In this document: piece after piece, positions 1 through 7,255 of the stretch
How the letters are laid out: every line of letters starts with the position of its first letter
Numbering within the stretch: position 1 is the stretch's first letter
NCBI GenBank assembly: GCA_937891325.1
Contig: CALAFU010000211.1
Span: 1-20,639, forward strand
From: an uncultured Candidatus Melainabacteria bacterium
GTDB lineage: Bacteria > Cyanobacteriota > Vampirovibrionia > Gastranaerophilales > Gastranaerophilaceae
Reading direction: 5' to 3'
DNA: 20,639 nt
Translations under genes and position numbers: made by a program
The notes under the pieces: generated by a model
The model's input: the letters and a program-made list of their open reading frames with translations, nothing else
The model's database searches: none
What the model was told of the DNA's origin: nothing

Positions 1-377
1 AAATTCCATTCTTAAGCTATGCTCCAAAAATTTACATCAGTGCAGTTACAAAACCACGTTTGAACCAAATTTTTGAAAAATCAATGGAAGTTTACGAACA
101 ATGCACAAAACGTATTTCAACAGGTTTGTTGAACAAGATTGTAAACGAAGCATACTTATTAAATCCACCTCAAAGCGTTAAAAATAAACGTTTGAAAATT
201 CTTTACACAACTCAAGTTAACGTTAAACCACCAACATTTGTTATCTTTGGTAACAACGCAGACTTAATGAAGGATCATTACAAACGTTACATTGAAAATA
301 AACTGCGTGAAGCGTTCGGTTTCTTTGGAACACCAATTAGAATTTCAGTTAGAGAACGCTCTGATAAGAGAAAATAA
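1..377 (+). CDS. der: GTPase Der (EngA), C-terminal part, 5' end outside window
   Basis: The reading frame is open from base 3 with no start inside the window, so the gene begins upstream; the TTG at 60 is internal. Der is an essential tandem-GTPase that acts in 50S ribosomal subunit assembly. Visible here are the end of the second G domain (a PKIYISAVT stretch, matching the G5 'SA' motif) and the C-terminal KH-like domain, ending in the family-typical pattern VIFGNN...YIENKLREAFGFFGTPIRI followed by a basic RERSDKRK tail. About 124 residues are present out of the usual 440 or so. A strong terminator follows the stop by a few bases, so this is the end of a transcript. Identification rests on the KH-like domain and is firm; the GTPase motifs G1-G4 are not in view. 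Confidence 0.88.
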   Translation, partial: IPFLSYAPKIYISAVTKPRLNQIFEKSMEVYEQCTKRISTGLLNKIVNEAYLLNPPQSVKNKRLKILYTTQVNVKPPTFVIFGNNADLMKDHYKRYIENKLREAFGFFGTPIRISVRERSDKRK

Positions 378-385
378 TTAAAAAA

Positions 386-419
386 GGGCGGATTTGATTT
401 CATCAAATCCGACTTTTTT
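386..419 (+). terminator. Intrinsic terminator of der
   Basis: A 10-bp perfect stem, CGGATTTGAT (389-398) with ATCAAATCCG (402-411), closes a TTC loop and is followed by a T-tract (414-419). An A-tract precedes it, so it could also work on the minus strand for the convergent O-methyltransferase gene, although that gene ends 125 bases further on. The GATTTCATC core recurs in two other terminators of this window. Confidence 0.85.
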
Positions 420-443
420 ACATGCCATATTGTTTTAATTTTC

Positions 444-460
444 GTCAGGCAATGCCTGAC
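444..460. repeat. Short perfect palindrome, REP-like
   Basis: GTCAGGCA, one base, TGCCTGAC: a perfect 8-bp inverted repeat much richer in GC than the surrounding AT-rich spacer, sitting between the convergent der and O-methyltransferase genes. No T-tract follows on the plus strand. On the minus strand the bases after it are AT-rich (ACGAAAATTAAAAC), not a clean U-run, so it is a poor terminator. It looks like a dispersed palindromic unit, but copy number cannot be seen from one window. I see nothing else in the 420-543 spacer. Confidence 0.5.
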
Positions 461-543
461 CTACTTGCTTTTTTAAATAAATATTTTACTTTAAATTTCA
501 GTATTCAAGAGATTCTGAAACAAGTTCAGAATGACATTATATT

Positions 544-1104
544 CTAGTCGCTGTTTTTGCGAGCAACTGCAAGACCTGCCGGCAAATCCAATACCTCCAT
601 TTGATATTTTGGATTGCCATTAATCGCATCTAAGAAAGGTTTAACCTTTTCTGCGTGAGATGTTACGTTATCTGCACAAATTACAGCACCTTTTTTCAAG
701 TGTTTGTCTAGCAAATTGAAGTATTCAATATATTGAGATTTGTTTGCATCAATAAACACAAAGTCGATAACTTCATCTTCCGGAAGTCGTTCTAAAATAC
801 CAATTGCAGAGCCTTCTTTTGTTGTAATAATATCCATTACACCGCAAGTTTTGAAGTTTTCTTCTGCTAAAACTCTACGTTTTTCATAAAATTCAATAGT
901 TGTAAGGTGTCCGCCTGTTTCTTTTAGGGCTTTTGCCAACCAAATTCCAGAATAGCCGTTAGAAGTTCCGATTTCATAAGCATTTTGGGCATTGCAAATT
1001 TTAACAAGCATATTTAAGAAATTACCTGTTTCTCTTGCTACATTCCAAAATTCGTTTTGTGTTTCTTCTAGTCTTTTAAAAACTACTTCTGTTGTGCTAT
1101 CCAT
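544..1104 (-). CDS. Class I SAM-dependent O-methyltransferase (COG4122-like)
   Basis: The 186-residue product has the layout of small cation-dependent O-methyltransferases of the catechol/caffeoyl-CoA type. SAM-binding motif I is at residues 44-53 (EIGTSNGYSG), the acidic ribose-binding residue follows at E71, and the FIDANKSQY motif (D119) plus the ADN motif (D145-N146) supply the metal ligands typical of the family. The length is slightly short, since most members run 200-220, the difference being at the N-terminus. It is cytosolic and its acceptor substrate cannot be told from sequence. It starts two bases after the stop of the upstream propeller gene, with only a weak AGGGTG upstream, so translation is probably coupled. 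It is the last gene of the grpE-dnaJ cluster. Confidence 0.83.
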   Translation of the reverse strand: MDSTTEVVFKRLEETQNEFWNVARETGNFLNMLVKICNAQNAYEIGTSNGYSGIWLAKALKETGGHLTTIEFYEKRRVLAEENFKTCGVMDIITTKEGSAIGILERLPEDEVIDFVFIDANKSQYIEYFNLLDKHLKKGAVICADNVTSHAEKVKPFLDAINGNPKYQMEVLDLPAGLAVARKNSD

Positions 1105-1106
1105 AA

Positions 1107-2540
1107 TTAAATCTTTTTCACCCTATTTGTAACTGCCAACTCACTTACAGGAATATCCATTGGTAATGTTTTTATAACCTGTTTTCTATCCAAATTCAAA
1201 ACTGAATATTTGCCAGCCTTTGCATCTGTAATTATTGCTAAATTTGTATTTGGAACTTTATATATTTTTGTAGAAAATCCATTTGTATTCAATTTTATTG
1301 TTGCTGTAATTTTATCAGTTTGAGTGTTCAAAACTTGTACAACACTGTTTTCAGCGCTTAGAATATATAAATTATTAAAGTAAACAAACATATCCACAGG
1401 CTTTGGAGAAACTTCAAACTCATCAGCAAGTGTCATTGTTGCATAATCGACAATTGCAACTCTGCTTTTTGTTCTACTTGCTAAATAAATTTTGTTTTGA
1501 GAGTACGCAATTGCAGAAACATTAGGAAAAATACCAACTTCTTTAATTGTGTAATCATTATCTAATTCTACACACCAAACATCATTTGTCGCTTGGTCAA
1601 CGTAAATTATTTTTGTTGCTTTATCAGCAAGTGTAAGTTTTGTACATCTGCCATTAACTTGAATTTTTTGTTTCATTTGCATTTTGTTTAAATCAATTAC
1701 ATAAATTGAAGAAGTGCTTGGAGTTGAAACATAAGCAAGTTTGTTAATTTCATCTATAACTATTTCTTCTGGTTGAGCATCAAATTCAAAACATTTGATA
1801 ACCGCTTCATCTGCCAAAGAAATAACGTTCATTGCATTGATATCATAAGTTGTAACCATCAAAAATCTATTTTGATAAACCTTCATATCAATAGGAATAG
1901 AGTTCAAGCTCAAAGCATATTCAGGTCTTGAGCTTCCTGCTGGAACGACATGAACATTTTTTGAATGACAAGTGATTACGTACATATTTTTGTTTCTCAA
2001 TTGTGGAATTGTCGAAACAACATCTTTTTTAACCTCTGTATGAACAGTCTTTTCTTCTTTTGTATATTCTGATTTAACCTTCAATACATCTTGTTCTGTT
2101 GTAATTCTCAAGCCACCAATAATACCCTTGATATTTTCTGGAACAGTCAAATTTTTTGGAACTAACAAATCTTGTGGCAAAAGACCTGTTTTAACTTCTA
2201 AAAATGGGTCACTTTGGTATAAAACAGAACGTTTACCGTCTTTTTCTATAACCTTCAAAAGTACAAAATCGTTGTTCAAAACAAGAATGTCAGGCATATC
2301 CTTTAATGTTTTGTTCGCCGGAACTGATTTTTTTACTGAAATTGTAGCCGGTTTTAAAATTTTTGCAGGATACAGTGGCAAATATAAATTATCTCGAATA
2401 GTAATTAAACCATCAAAACGAATTTCTGCCGCTGGTTGTTCCTTTTTAATATATCCCACAACTTCTGCCGGTAGAGTTGCCGCAGAAGCTGACATAGCTC
2501 CTACAAACATAACCATAAGAGTTATTATCAGTTTACGCAT
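1107..2540 (-). CDS. Secreted YncE/YVTN-type beta-propeller protein
   Basis: The 477-residue product opens with a classical Sec signal peptide (basic MRKL, hydrophobic core to about residue 14, likely cleavage after ASA at 18-20). Residues 21 to about 180 form a beta-rich region I do not recognise. From about residue 185 to the end there are repeated blades of the form 'KLAYVSTP...SIYVIDL', 'IYLASRTKSRVAIVDY' and 'LYILSAENSVVQVLNT', the signature of YncE/YVTN-like propellers. It is probably exported and binds a partner or ligand; no enzymatic motif is visible. Its ATG overlaps the dnaJ stop by one base (TAATG), so the two are translationally coupled. A secreted propeller behind dnaJ is an unusual operon partner. 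The fold call is good, the function unknown. Confidence 0.7.
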   Translation of the reverse strand: MRKLIITLMVMFVGAMSASAATLPAEVVGYIKKEQPAAEIRFDGLITIRDNLYLPLYPAKILKPATISVKKSVPANKTLKDMPDILVLNNDFVLLKVIEKDGKRSVLYQSDPFLEVKTGLLPQDLLVPKNLTVPENIKGIIGGLRITTEQDVLKVKSEYTKEEKTVHTEVKKDVVSTIPQLRNKNMYVITCHSKNVHVVPAGSSRPEYALSLNSIPIDMKVYQNRFLMVTTYDINAMNVISLADEAVIKCFEFDAQPEEIVIDEINKLAYVSTPSTSSIYVIDLNKMQMKQKIQVNGRCTKLTLADKATKIIYVDQATNDVWCVELDNDYTIKEVGIFPNVSAIAYSQNKIYLASRTKSRVAIVDYATMTLADEFEVSPKPVDMFVYFNNLYILSAENSVVQVLNTQTDKITATIKLNTNGFSTKIYKVPNTNLAIITDAKAGKYSVLNLDRKQVIKTLPMDIPVSELAVTNRVKKI

Positions 2541-3661
2541 TATTGGAATACCCCTTTAACCTTTTCTTTTAATGTATCTTGAGCTTTTTTGCCGGTATTA
2601 ATTTCATATAAACGTTTATACAAACTTCTTTCTTCATCTGTAAGTTTTGTTGGAACTTTAACATTTACTACCAAAATATGGTCGCCCCTATGACTTGGTT
2701 TTTGAATATGAGGTACACCAGCACCTTTAATCTTAATCAAATTACCACTTTGAATACCTGCTTGAACTTGAACTTTCTTTTCTCCATCAACAGTTTTTAC
2801 CATAATTTCATCACCCAAAGCAGCTTGAGCAGGAGAAATTTCTAGTTGAGTTATAATATTTATACCGTCTCGGTTAAAGTGTTCAGAAGGTTTTACGTGC
2901 AATACAACGTATAAATCACCCGCTGGACCACCGTTTATACCACAATCACCTTCACCAGCTAAACGCATTTTGGACATATTATCAACACCCGCTGGAATTT
3001 TAACTTCTAATGTTTTTTCAACTTCTACACGGCCTTTACCATGACATAATTCACAAGGTTCTTCAATCTTTTTGCCTGTACCGCGACAATCAGGACAAGC
3101 AGTAACTTGTGTAAAATGTCCCAAAATTGTTTGAGTTGTTTGTTGAATTTTACCAGAACCGCCACAAGTAGGACAAATCTTTGGAGTAGTACCTGCTTTT
3201 GCACCGCTACCATGACAGTCTTTACATACCTCTAAGTGGTCAATTTTGATTTCTTTTTTACAACCGAAAACGGCTTCTTCAAATTCTAATTCTACATCTA
3301 CGCGTAAATCTTCGCCTTGACGTGGAGCATTTGGATCAGCTTGTCTTTGAGAGAAACCGCCAAATCCATCAAAGAATGATGCAAAAATATCGTTTAAATC
3401 ACCAAATCCACCTGCAAATGGACCACCTGTATCAAAGCCGGCATTCTTCAAACCGTCTTCACCAAATCGGTCATAAGTTGCGCGTTTGTCATCGTCCATT
3501 AGAGTTTCGTACGCTTTACCGATTTCTTTGAATTTATCTTCCGCATCTGGTGCTTTATTTACGTCAGGGTGATATTTACGTGCCATTTTTCTAAATGCAC
3601 TTTTAATTTCATCTTTAGTAGCGTTTCTATCTACCCCTAGCGTTTCGTAATAATCTGCCAT
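2540..3661 (-). CDS. dnaJ: Chaperone protein DnaJ (type I Hsp40)
   Basis: The product is a full-length co-chaperone of 373 residues. The J-domain (1-70) carries the HPD motif at 31-33, which stimulates the DnaK ATPase. A Gly/Phe-rich linker spans about 78-105. The zinc-binding region (146-210) has four CxxCxGxG repeats: CKDCHGSG, CPTCGGSG, CPDCRGTG and CELCHGKG. The two substrate-binding beta domains follow. All eight zinc cysteines are present. The gene lies 74 bases behind grpE with a hairpin in between, and overlaps the next gene by one base (TAATG). DnaK, the partner, is not in this window. Confidence 0.97.
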   Translation of the reverse strand: MADYYETLGVDRNATKDEIKSAFRKMARKYHPDVNKAPDAEDKFKEIGKAYETLMDDDKRATYDRFGEDGLKNAGFDTGGPFAGGFGDLNDIFASFFDGFGGFSQRQADPNAPRQGEDLRVDVELEFEEAVFGCKKEIKIDHLEVCKDCHGSGAKAGTTPKICPTCGGSGKIQQTTQTILGHFTQVTACPDCRGTGKKIEEPCELCHGKGRVEVEKTLEVKIPAGVDNMSKMRLAGEGDCGINGGPAGDLYVVLHVKPSEHFNRDGINIITQLEISPAQAALGDEIMVKTVDGEKKVQVQAGIQSGNLIKIKGAGVPHIQKPSHRGDHILVVNVKVPTKLTDEERSLYKRLYEINTGKKAQDTLKEKVKGVFQ

Positions 3662-3693
3662 TCTTAATTAACTAACCTTTCCAACTTGTGGTT

Positions 3694-3723
3694 TTAAAAA
3701 TGCCGTGATTTTCACACGGCATT
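3694..3723 (-). terminator. Hairpin between grpE and dnaJ, possible partial terminator
   Basis: AATGCCGTG (3699-3707) and CACGGCATT (3715-3723) form a 9-bp perfect stem with a 7-base loop. Read on the minus strand the stem ends in a short U-run (CATTTTTAAAAC). It lies just after the grpE stop and 38 bases before the dnaJ start. It could lower dnaJ expression relative to grpE or stabilise a processed grpE mRNA. No obvious separate promoter for dnaJ is seen, so full termination is not required. Confidence 0.6.
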
Positions 3724-3735
3724 AAATTCATACAC

Positions 3736-4314
3736 TTATTCTGCTGAAGCTACATTTACCAATGAAGCTCTTAAAACTTTGTCACCTACTTTGTAACCCT
3801 TTTGAAGTTCGTTTATAATTGTTCCTTCTGGGTGTTCGTTTGTTGGTGTTTGCATTACTGCTTCATGAAAATTAGGGTCAAATTCTTTACCCTCAGTTTC
3901 TATAACTTCTAAGCCTAATTTTGCCAAAGTATCCTTCATTTGTTTCATAACTAAATTGAAACTTTCTTTAACCTTTTGACAATCTTCAATATTTTCAACA
4001 GCTTTTTGACCTCTATCAAAGTTATCCAAAACTTCAATAAGTTGTTTTAAAGTGTTTACTGCGCCATATTTCAACAAATCTTCTCTTTCTTGAGCTTGAC
4101 GTTTTCTAAAGTTTTCAAAGTCTGCTGCAAGTCTGATGTATTTGTTGTTTAATTCATCATATTTTGCTTGAAGTTCATTATCTTTTGAACCTTCTTTTAC
4201 TTCAATTTGTTCAGCTTCTTTGTTTTCTTCTGTTTTTGCAGTGTTGTCTAAATCCATATCCTTGTTAAATGGATTTGATTCAGTTGTTTCTTCATGTTTT
4301 TTCTTATGTGACAT
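3736..4314 (-). CDS. grpE: Nucleotide exchange factor GrpE
   Basis: GrpE dimerises through a long helical pair and releases ADP from DnaK. The N-terminal third is charged and disordered, a coiled-coil runs through 'YDELNNKYIRLAADFENFRKR', and the C-terminal beta domain has FDPNFHEAV and the closing motif of the family (GYKVGDKVLRASLVNVA). The start at 4314 gives 192 residues. An ATG five codons upstream (4329) also lies in frame, but the -10 box TATAAT at 4335-4340 puts the transcript start at or inside that first ATG. The sequence AAGGCGGG (4319-4326) is a Shine-Dalgarno match correctly placed for 4314. The gene heads the minus-strand cluster grpE-dnaJ-propeller-methyltransferase. Confidence 0.93.
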   Translation of the reverse strand: MSHKKKHEETTESNPFNKDMDLDNTAKTEENKEAEQIEVKEGSKDNELQAKYDELNNKYIRLAADFENFRKRQAQEREDLLKYGAVNTLKQLIEVLDNFDRGQKAVENIEDCQKVKESFNLVMKQMKDTLAKLGLEVIETEGKEFDPNFHEAVMQTPTNEHPEGTIINELQKGYKVGDKVLRASLVNVASAE

Positions 4315-4334
4315 TTTACCCGCCTTCATAAAAT

Positions 4335-4363
4335 ATTATACAACTTTAATTATATGCCATCAA
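4335..4363 (-). promoter_or_regulatory. Sigma-70-type promoter of grpE
   Basis: On the minus strand a -35 box TTGATG (4358-4363) and a perfect -10 box TATAAT (4335-4340) are separated by 17 bases. The predicted transcript start is about 4328, which decides the grpE start in favour of 4314. Confidence 0.72.
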
Positions 4364-4411
4364 TCAAGATAAACAATGAATATTTATTATTTTTTAATAA
4401 TTCAACCGAAA

Positions 4412-4440
4412 ATTAATGGAAATATTAATTTTTCATTAAT
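4412..4440. promoter_or_regulatory. Inverted repeat between the divergent grpE and groES promoters
   Basis: ATTAATGGAAA (4412-4422) and TTTTCATTAAT (4430-4440) form an 11-base imperfect inverted repeat with one mismatch and a 7-base centre. It lies 13 bases upstream of the groES -35 box and about 50 from the grpE -35 box, a position suited to a shared operator. The surroundings are very AT-rich, so chance symmetry is possible. No CIRCE element (TTAGCACTC-N9-GAGTGCTAA) occurs in the 203-bp spacer. Confidence 0.35.
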
Positions 4441-4452
4441 AAATCTCCTAAT

Positions 4453-4481
4453 TTGAATTTTTTGAAGTATAAATGTATTAT
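4453..4481 (+). promoter_or_regulatory. Sigma-70-type promoter of groES-groEL
   Basis: TTGAAT (4453-4458), a 17-base spacer and TATTAT (4476-4481) give a transcript start near 4488 and a 30-base leader. The leader holds the Shine-Dalgarno sequence AGGAGG (4504-4509), eight bases before the groES ATG. Confidence 0.65.
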
Positions 4482-4517
4482 CAAAAGTCTAAGATATTAA
4501 AGTAGGAGGCATAAAAA

Positions 4518-4805
4518 ATGAAAATTAGACCAATCGGTGACAGAATTGTAATTAAAGTTATTGAAGATACAGCGCAAACTGAAGGCGGAATTTTTATTCC
4601 AGATAGCGCAAAAGAAAAACCACAAAAAGGTGAAGTTGTAGCAGTAGGCGAAGGTAAAACTTTAGACAGCGGTGAAAAAGCACCTGTATCAGTTAAAGTT
4701 GGTGAAACTATCATCTATGAAAAATACGCTGGCAGAGATATCAAAATCGACGGCGAAACTCTAAAAATCTTATCAACATCAGATGTTTTAGGTGTTTTAG
4801 AATAA
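4518..4805 (+). CDS. groES: Co-chaperonin GroES (Hsp10)
   Basis: The 95-residue product is the standard GroES length. It forms the heptameric lid of the GroEL chamber. The N-terminal IRPIGDRIVIKV strand, the mobile loop that contacts GroEL (around residues 17-30, TEGGIFIPDSAKEK), and the family pattern KGEVVAVGEG, VGETIIYEKYAG and LGVLE are all visible. A full AGGAGG ribosome binding site precedes the ATG. groEL follows after an 81-base spacer without a terminator, so the two form one operon. Confidence 0.97.
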   Translation: MKIRPIGDRIVIKVIEDTAQTEGGIFIPDSAKEKPQKGEVVAVGEGKTLDSGEKAPVSVKVGETIIYEKYAGRDIKIDGETLKILSTSDVLGVLE

Positions 4806-4886
4806 TTTTCTTATCGACTTAACATCTTATAGTCTTAACGACTTAAAATAAAAGTTATTACATTATTTATAAAGGAAAAATGAAAA

Positions 4887-6539
4887 ATGGCTAAAAGAAT
4901 TGTATTTCAAGAAGAAGCTCGTAAATCATTGTTAAAAGGTATCGATGCAGTAGCTGATGCCGTAAAAGTTACATTAGGACCTAAAGGTAGAAATGTAATT
5001 TTAGAAAAGAAATATGGCGCACCTCAAATCGTTAACGACGGTGTTACAATCGCTAAAGAAATCGAATTAAAAGACGGTTTAGAAAATGCAGGCGCTCAAT
5101 TATTAAAAGAAGTTTCATCAAAAACTAACGATGTAGCTGGTGACGGTACAACAACAGCATCAGTTTTGGCTCAAGCAATCGTTAGAGAAGGTTTGAAAAA
5201 CTTAACTGCTGGTGCTAACCCAATGTCTATCAAACGTGGTATTGACAAAGCAGTTGAATATTCAGTAGAAAAAATTAAATCTATGTCAAAAGCAGTTGCT
5301 ACAAAAGAAGAAATCGCTCAAGTTGCAGCAATTTCAGCTGGTAACAACTCTGAAATCGGTGAATTAATCGCTGAAGCAATGGAAAAAGTTGGTAATGAAG
5401 GTGTTATCACAGTTGAAGAAAGCAAATCTTTCGGTACAAACTTAAAAGTTGTTGAAGGTATGCAATTCGACAAAGGTTACATTTCACCATACTTCGTAAC
5501 TGATGCTGAAAGAATGGAAGCTGTTTTAGAAGACGCTTACGTTTTATGTGTAAACAAAAAAATCAACTTAATCCAAGACTTAGTTCCAATCCTTGAACAA
5601 GTTGCAAGAGAAGGTAAATCATTATTGTTAATCGCTGAAGATGTTGAAGGTGAAGCATTAGCAACATTAGTAGTTAACACAATGAGAAAAGTTATCAGAG
5701 CCGTTGCAGTTAAAGCTCCTGGTTTCGGTGATAGAAGAAAAGCTATGTTAGAAGATATCGCTATCTTAACAGGTGGTCAAATGTTCACTGAAGAATTAGG
5801 AACAAAATTAGAAAACTTAACTATCGATATGATGGGTACAGCAAAACGTGTAACAGTTTCTAAAGATGAAACAACTATCGTAGTTGGTGATTCAACAAAA
5901 GCTGCAGTTCAAGAAAGAATTTCTTTAATTAAGAAACAAATTGAACAATCTGATTCTGAATATGACAAAGAAAAATTACAAGAACGTATCGCTAAATTAT
6001 CTGGCGGTGTTGCAGTAATCGAAGTTGGTGCAGCAACAGAAGTTGAATTAAAAGAAAGAAAATTAAGAATTGAAGATGCTCTAAACGCAACAAGAGCTGC
6101 TAACGAAGAAGGTATCGTTCCTGGTGGTGGTGTTGCATTATTAAGAGTTCAACAATACTTAGAAGAAAAATTAAACTCAGAAGAATTTGCTCTAGATGAT
6201 GAAAAAATCGGCTACAAGATTTTAACAGCAGCTCTAGATATTCCTCTAAGATTAATCGCTAACAACGCTGGCGCATCTTCTGACGTTGTAGTTGAAACAG
6301 TTAAAGCTGAAAAAGACTCTTATGGTTACGATGCATTATTAAACACATATACAGATATGTTCAAATCAGGTATCGTAGACCCTGCAAAAGTAACTCGTTC
6401 AGCATTGGAAAACGCAGCATCAATCGCAGCAATGTTGTTAACAACAGAAGCCGCAGTTGTAGATATTCCAGAAGAAAAAGCTGCAACTCCTGACATGTCA
6501 GCTATGGCTGGTATGGGCGGAATGGGCGGTATGATGTAG
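4887..6539 (+). CDS. groEL: Chaperonin GroEL (Hsp60)
   Basis: The 550-residue product forms the double-ring ATP-dependent folding chamber. Family landmarks in order: VKVTLGPKGRNV (about 27-38), the ATP-site motif AGDGTTT with the catalytic Asp near residue 86, the apical and intermediate domains, the NATRAANEEGIVPGGGVA stretch, and the flexible GGM-type tail (AGMGGMGGMM). Codon use is strongly biased toward a narrow AT-ending set, as expected of a highly expressed gene. The ATG at 4887 follows AAAGGA (4871-4876); a second ATG seven bases earlier is out of frame. The only GroEL in the window. Confidence 0.98.
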   Translation: MAKRIVFQEEARKSLLKGIDAVADAVKVTLGPKGRNVILEKKYGAPQIVNDGVTIAKEIELKDGLENAGAQLLKEVSSKTNDVAGDGTTTASVLAQAIVREGLKNLTAGANPMSIKRGIDKAVEYSVEKIKSMSKAVATKEEIAQVAAISAGNNSEIGELIAEAMEKVGNEGVITVEESKSFGTNLKVVEGMQFDKGYISPYFVTDAERMEAVLEDAYVLCVNKKINLIQDLVPILEQVAREGKSLLLIAEDVEGEALATLVVNTMRKVIRAVAVKAPGFGDRRKAMLEDIAILTGGQMFTEELGTKLENLTIDMMGTAKRVTVSKDETTIVVGDSTKAAVQERISLIKKQIEQSDSEYDKEKLQERIAKLSGGVAVIEVGAATEVELKERKLRIEDALNATRAANEEGIVPGGGVALLRVQQYLEEKLNSEEFALDDEKIGYKILTAALDIPLRLIANNAGASSDVVVETVKAEKDSYGYDALLNTYTDMFKSGIVDPAKVTRSALENAASIAAMLLTTEAAVVDIPEEKAATPDMSAMAGMGGMGGMM

Positions 6540-6650
6540 CGAACCCAGCCCGAAGTATCGAGGACATTGCGAATGACAACGATAGTGAAATGAGCAACTT
6601 GTCCGAGTGAAACAATAATCCAAGACAATAACTACATCTACTGTAAAAAC
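6540..6650. other. Non-coding spacer between groEL stop and its terminator, composition unlike its surroundings
   Basis: About 115 bases separate the groEL stop from its terminator. The first 75 (roughly 6540-6615, including CGAAGTATCGAGGACATTGC) are clearly richer in GC than the neighbouring DNA and encode no plausible protein in either direction. The wording resembles dispersed intergenic repeats known from several bacterial genomes, but only one copy is in this window. Confidence 0.35.
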
Positions 6651-6653
6651 TAC

Positions 6654-6685
6654 AAAAGGCGGTGATTTCATCACCGTCTTTTTTA
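6654..6685 (+). terminator. Intrinsic terminator of groES-groEL
   Basis: GGCGGTGAT (6658-6666) pairs with ATCACCGTC (6670-6678), nine pairs including one G-U, around a TTC loop. Six T follow (6679-6684). This 32-base unit recurs at 7256-7287 with a single mismatch. Confidence 0.88.
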
Positions 6686-6689
6686 CATC

Positions 6690-6736
6690 TTGAAAAACAT
6701 ATTACAATGTGTTATAATGTAATACAAAGTATTACA
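6690..6736 (+). promoter_or_regulatory. Promoter and palindromic operator of the toxin-antitoxin operon
   Basis: TTGAAA (6690-6695), a 17-base spacer and TATAAT (6713-6718) form a near-consensus promoter. The heptamer TATTACA or its complement occurs three times: 6700-6706, 6718-6724 and 6730-6736. The last two form a perfect palindrome (TGTAATAC, AAA, GTATTACA; 6718-6736) covering the transcript start. This layout fits autorepression by the ribbon-helix-helix antitoxin, as is usual for such modules. The ribosome binding site AGGAG is at 6736-6740. Confidence 0.7.
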
Positions 6737-6746
6737 GGAGTTTTTT

Positions 6747-6977
6747 ATGGTTTCAGAACAAATTTCACTTAGAATATCTAAAGAATCAAAAGAAAAATTA
6801 GAACTATTAGCAAAATCAACAGGCAGAAGTAAAAATTTTTTGGCACAAGATGCCATTGATAAATATTTAGAACTTGAATCTTGGCAAATTTCAGCTATTC
6901 AAGAAGGCATAAAGCAAATCAACAACGGACAATTTGTTTCTATTAACGATGTCAAAAAAGATTGGGACATTGAATAA
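6747..6977 (+). CDS. Ribbon-helix-helix antitoxin, type II TA system
   Basis: The 76-residue product begins with a short beta strand (SEQISLRIS) followed by two helices (KESKEKLELLAKSTG, SKNFLAQDAIDKYLE), the CopG/MetJ/Arc DNA-binding fold of RelB/ParD-type antitoxins. The C-terminal third (from about 50: QISAIQEGIKQINNG..., ending NDVKKDWDIE) is the part that usually wraps around the toxin. It overlaps the toxin gene by one base (TAATG), so the antitoxin is made first and translation is coupled. It probably represses its own promoter through the three TATTACA sites upstream. RelB/DinJ-like or ParD-like assignment cannot be decided by eye. Confidence 0.85.
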   Translation: MVSEQISLRISKESKEKLELLAKSTGRSKNFLAQDAIDKYLELESWQISAIQEGIKQINNGQFVSINDVKKDWDIE

Positions 6978-7255
6978 TGAACATAAATTTTTCAAAAGCA
7001 TCTGTTGAAGATTTACAGTCAATCAAAAAATATATTTATGCGGATAATAAATTTGCCGCAAAAGAGGTAGTAGAATATATCATTAAAAACATTGAAACTG
7101 TTATTTTAAATAACACAGCAATAGGTAAAGCAGGTAGAGTTCTTAGTACAAGAGAACTTTGCCTGACAAAATATCCCTACATAATAGTCTATCGAGTTAA
7201 AGAACAACAACTATTTATTGTAAGGATATTACATTCTTCAAGAAAGTGGGAATAA
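6977..7255 (+). CDS. RelE/ParE-superfamily toxin
   Basis: The 92-residue product has the compact RelE/ParE layout: an N-terminal strand (NINFSKASVEDL), two helices, then the conserved C-terminal sheet with GRVLSTRELCL, KYPYIIVYRV and the closing FIVRILHSSRKWE. The TREL...PYIIVYRV...ILHSSR pattern is typical of the COG3668-type branch. The members either cleave mRNA on the ribosome (RelE) or inhibit gyrase (ParE); sequence alone does not say which. It is the second gene of the module and ends directly before a terminator shared with the convergent transpeptidase gene. No truncation or frameshift is seen, so it should be functional. Confidence 0.86.
   Translation: MNINFSKASVEDLQSIKKYIYADNKFAAKEVVEYIIKNIETVILNNTAIGKAGRVLSTRELCLTKYPYIIVYRVKEQQLFIVRILHSSRKWE

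Noticed and set aside
60..377. A separate gene starting at TTG 60
   Set aside because: The frame is open from base 3 and reads as the Der second G domain, so TTG 60 is internal.
2128..2559. Plus-strand 143-codon frame opposite the propeller gene
   Set aside because: Lies wholly antisense to a gene with signal peptide and coupled start; composition is that of a reversed coding strand.
4330..4517. CIRCE operator for HrcA
   Set aside because: Neither TTAGCACTC nor GAGTGCTAA, nor a near match with a 9-base spacer, is present.
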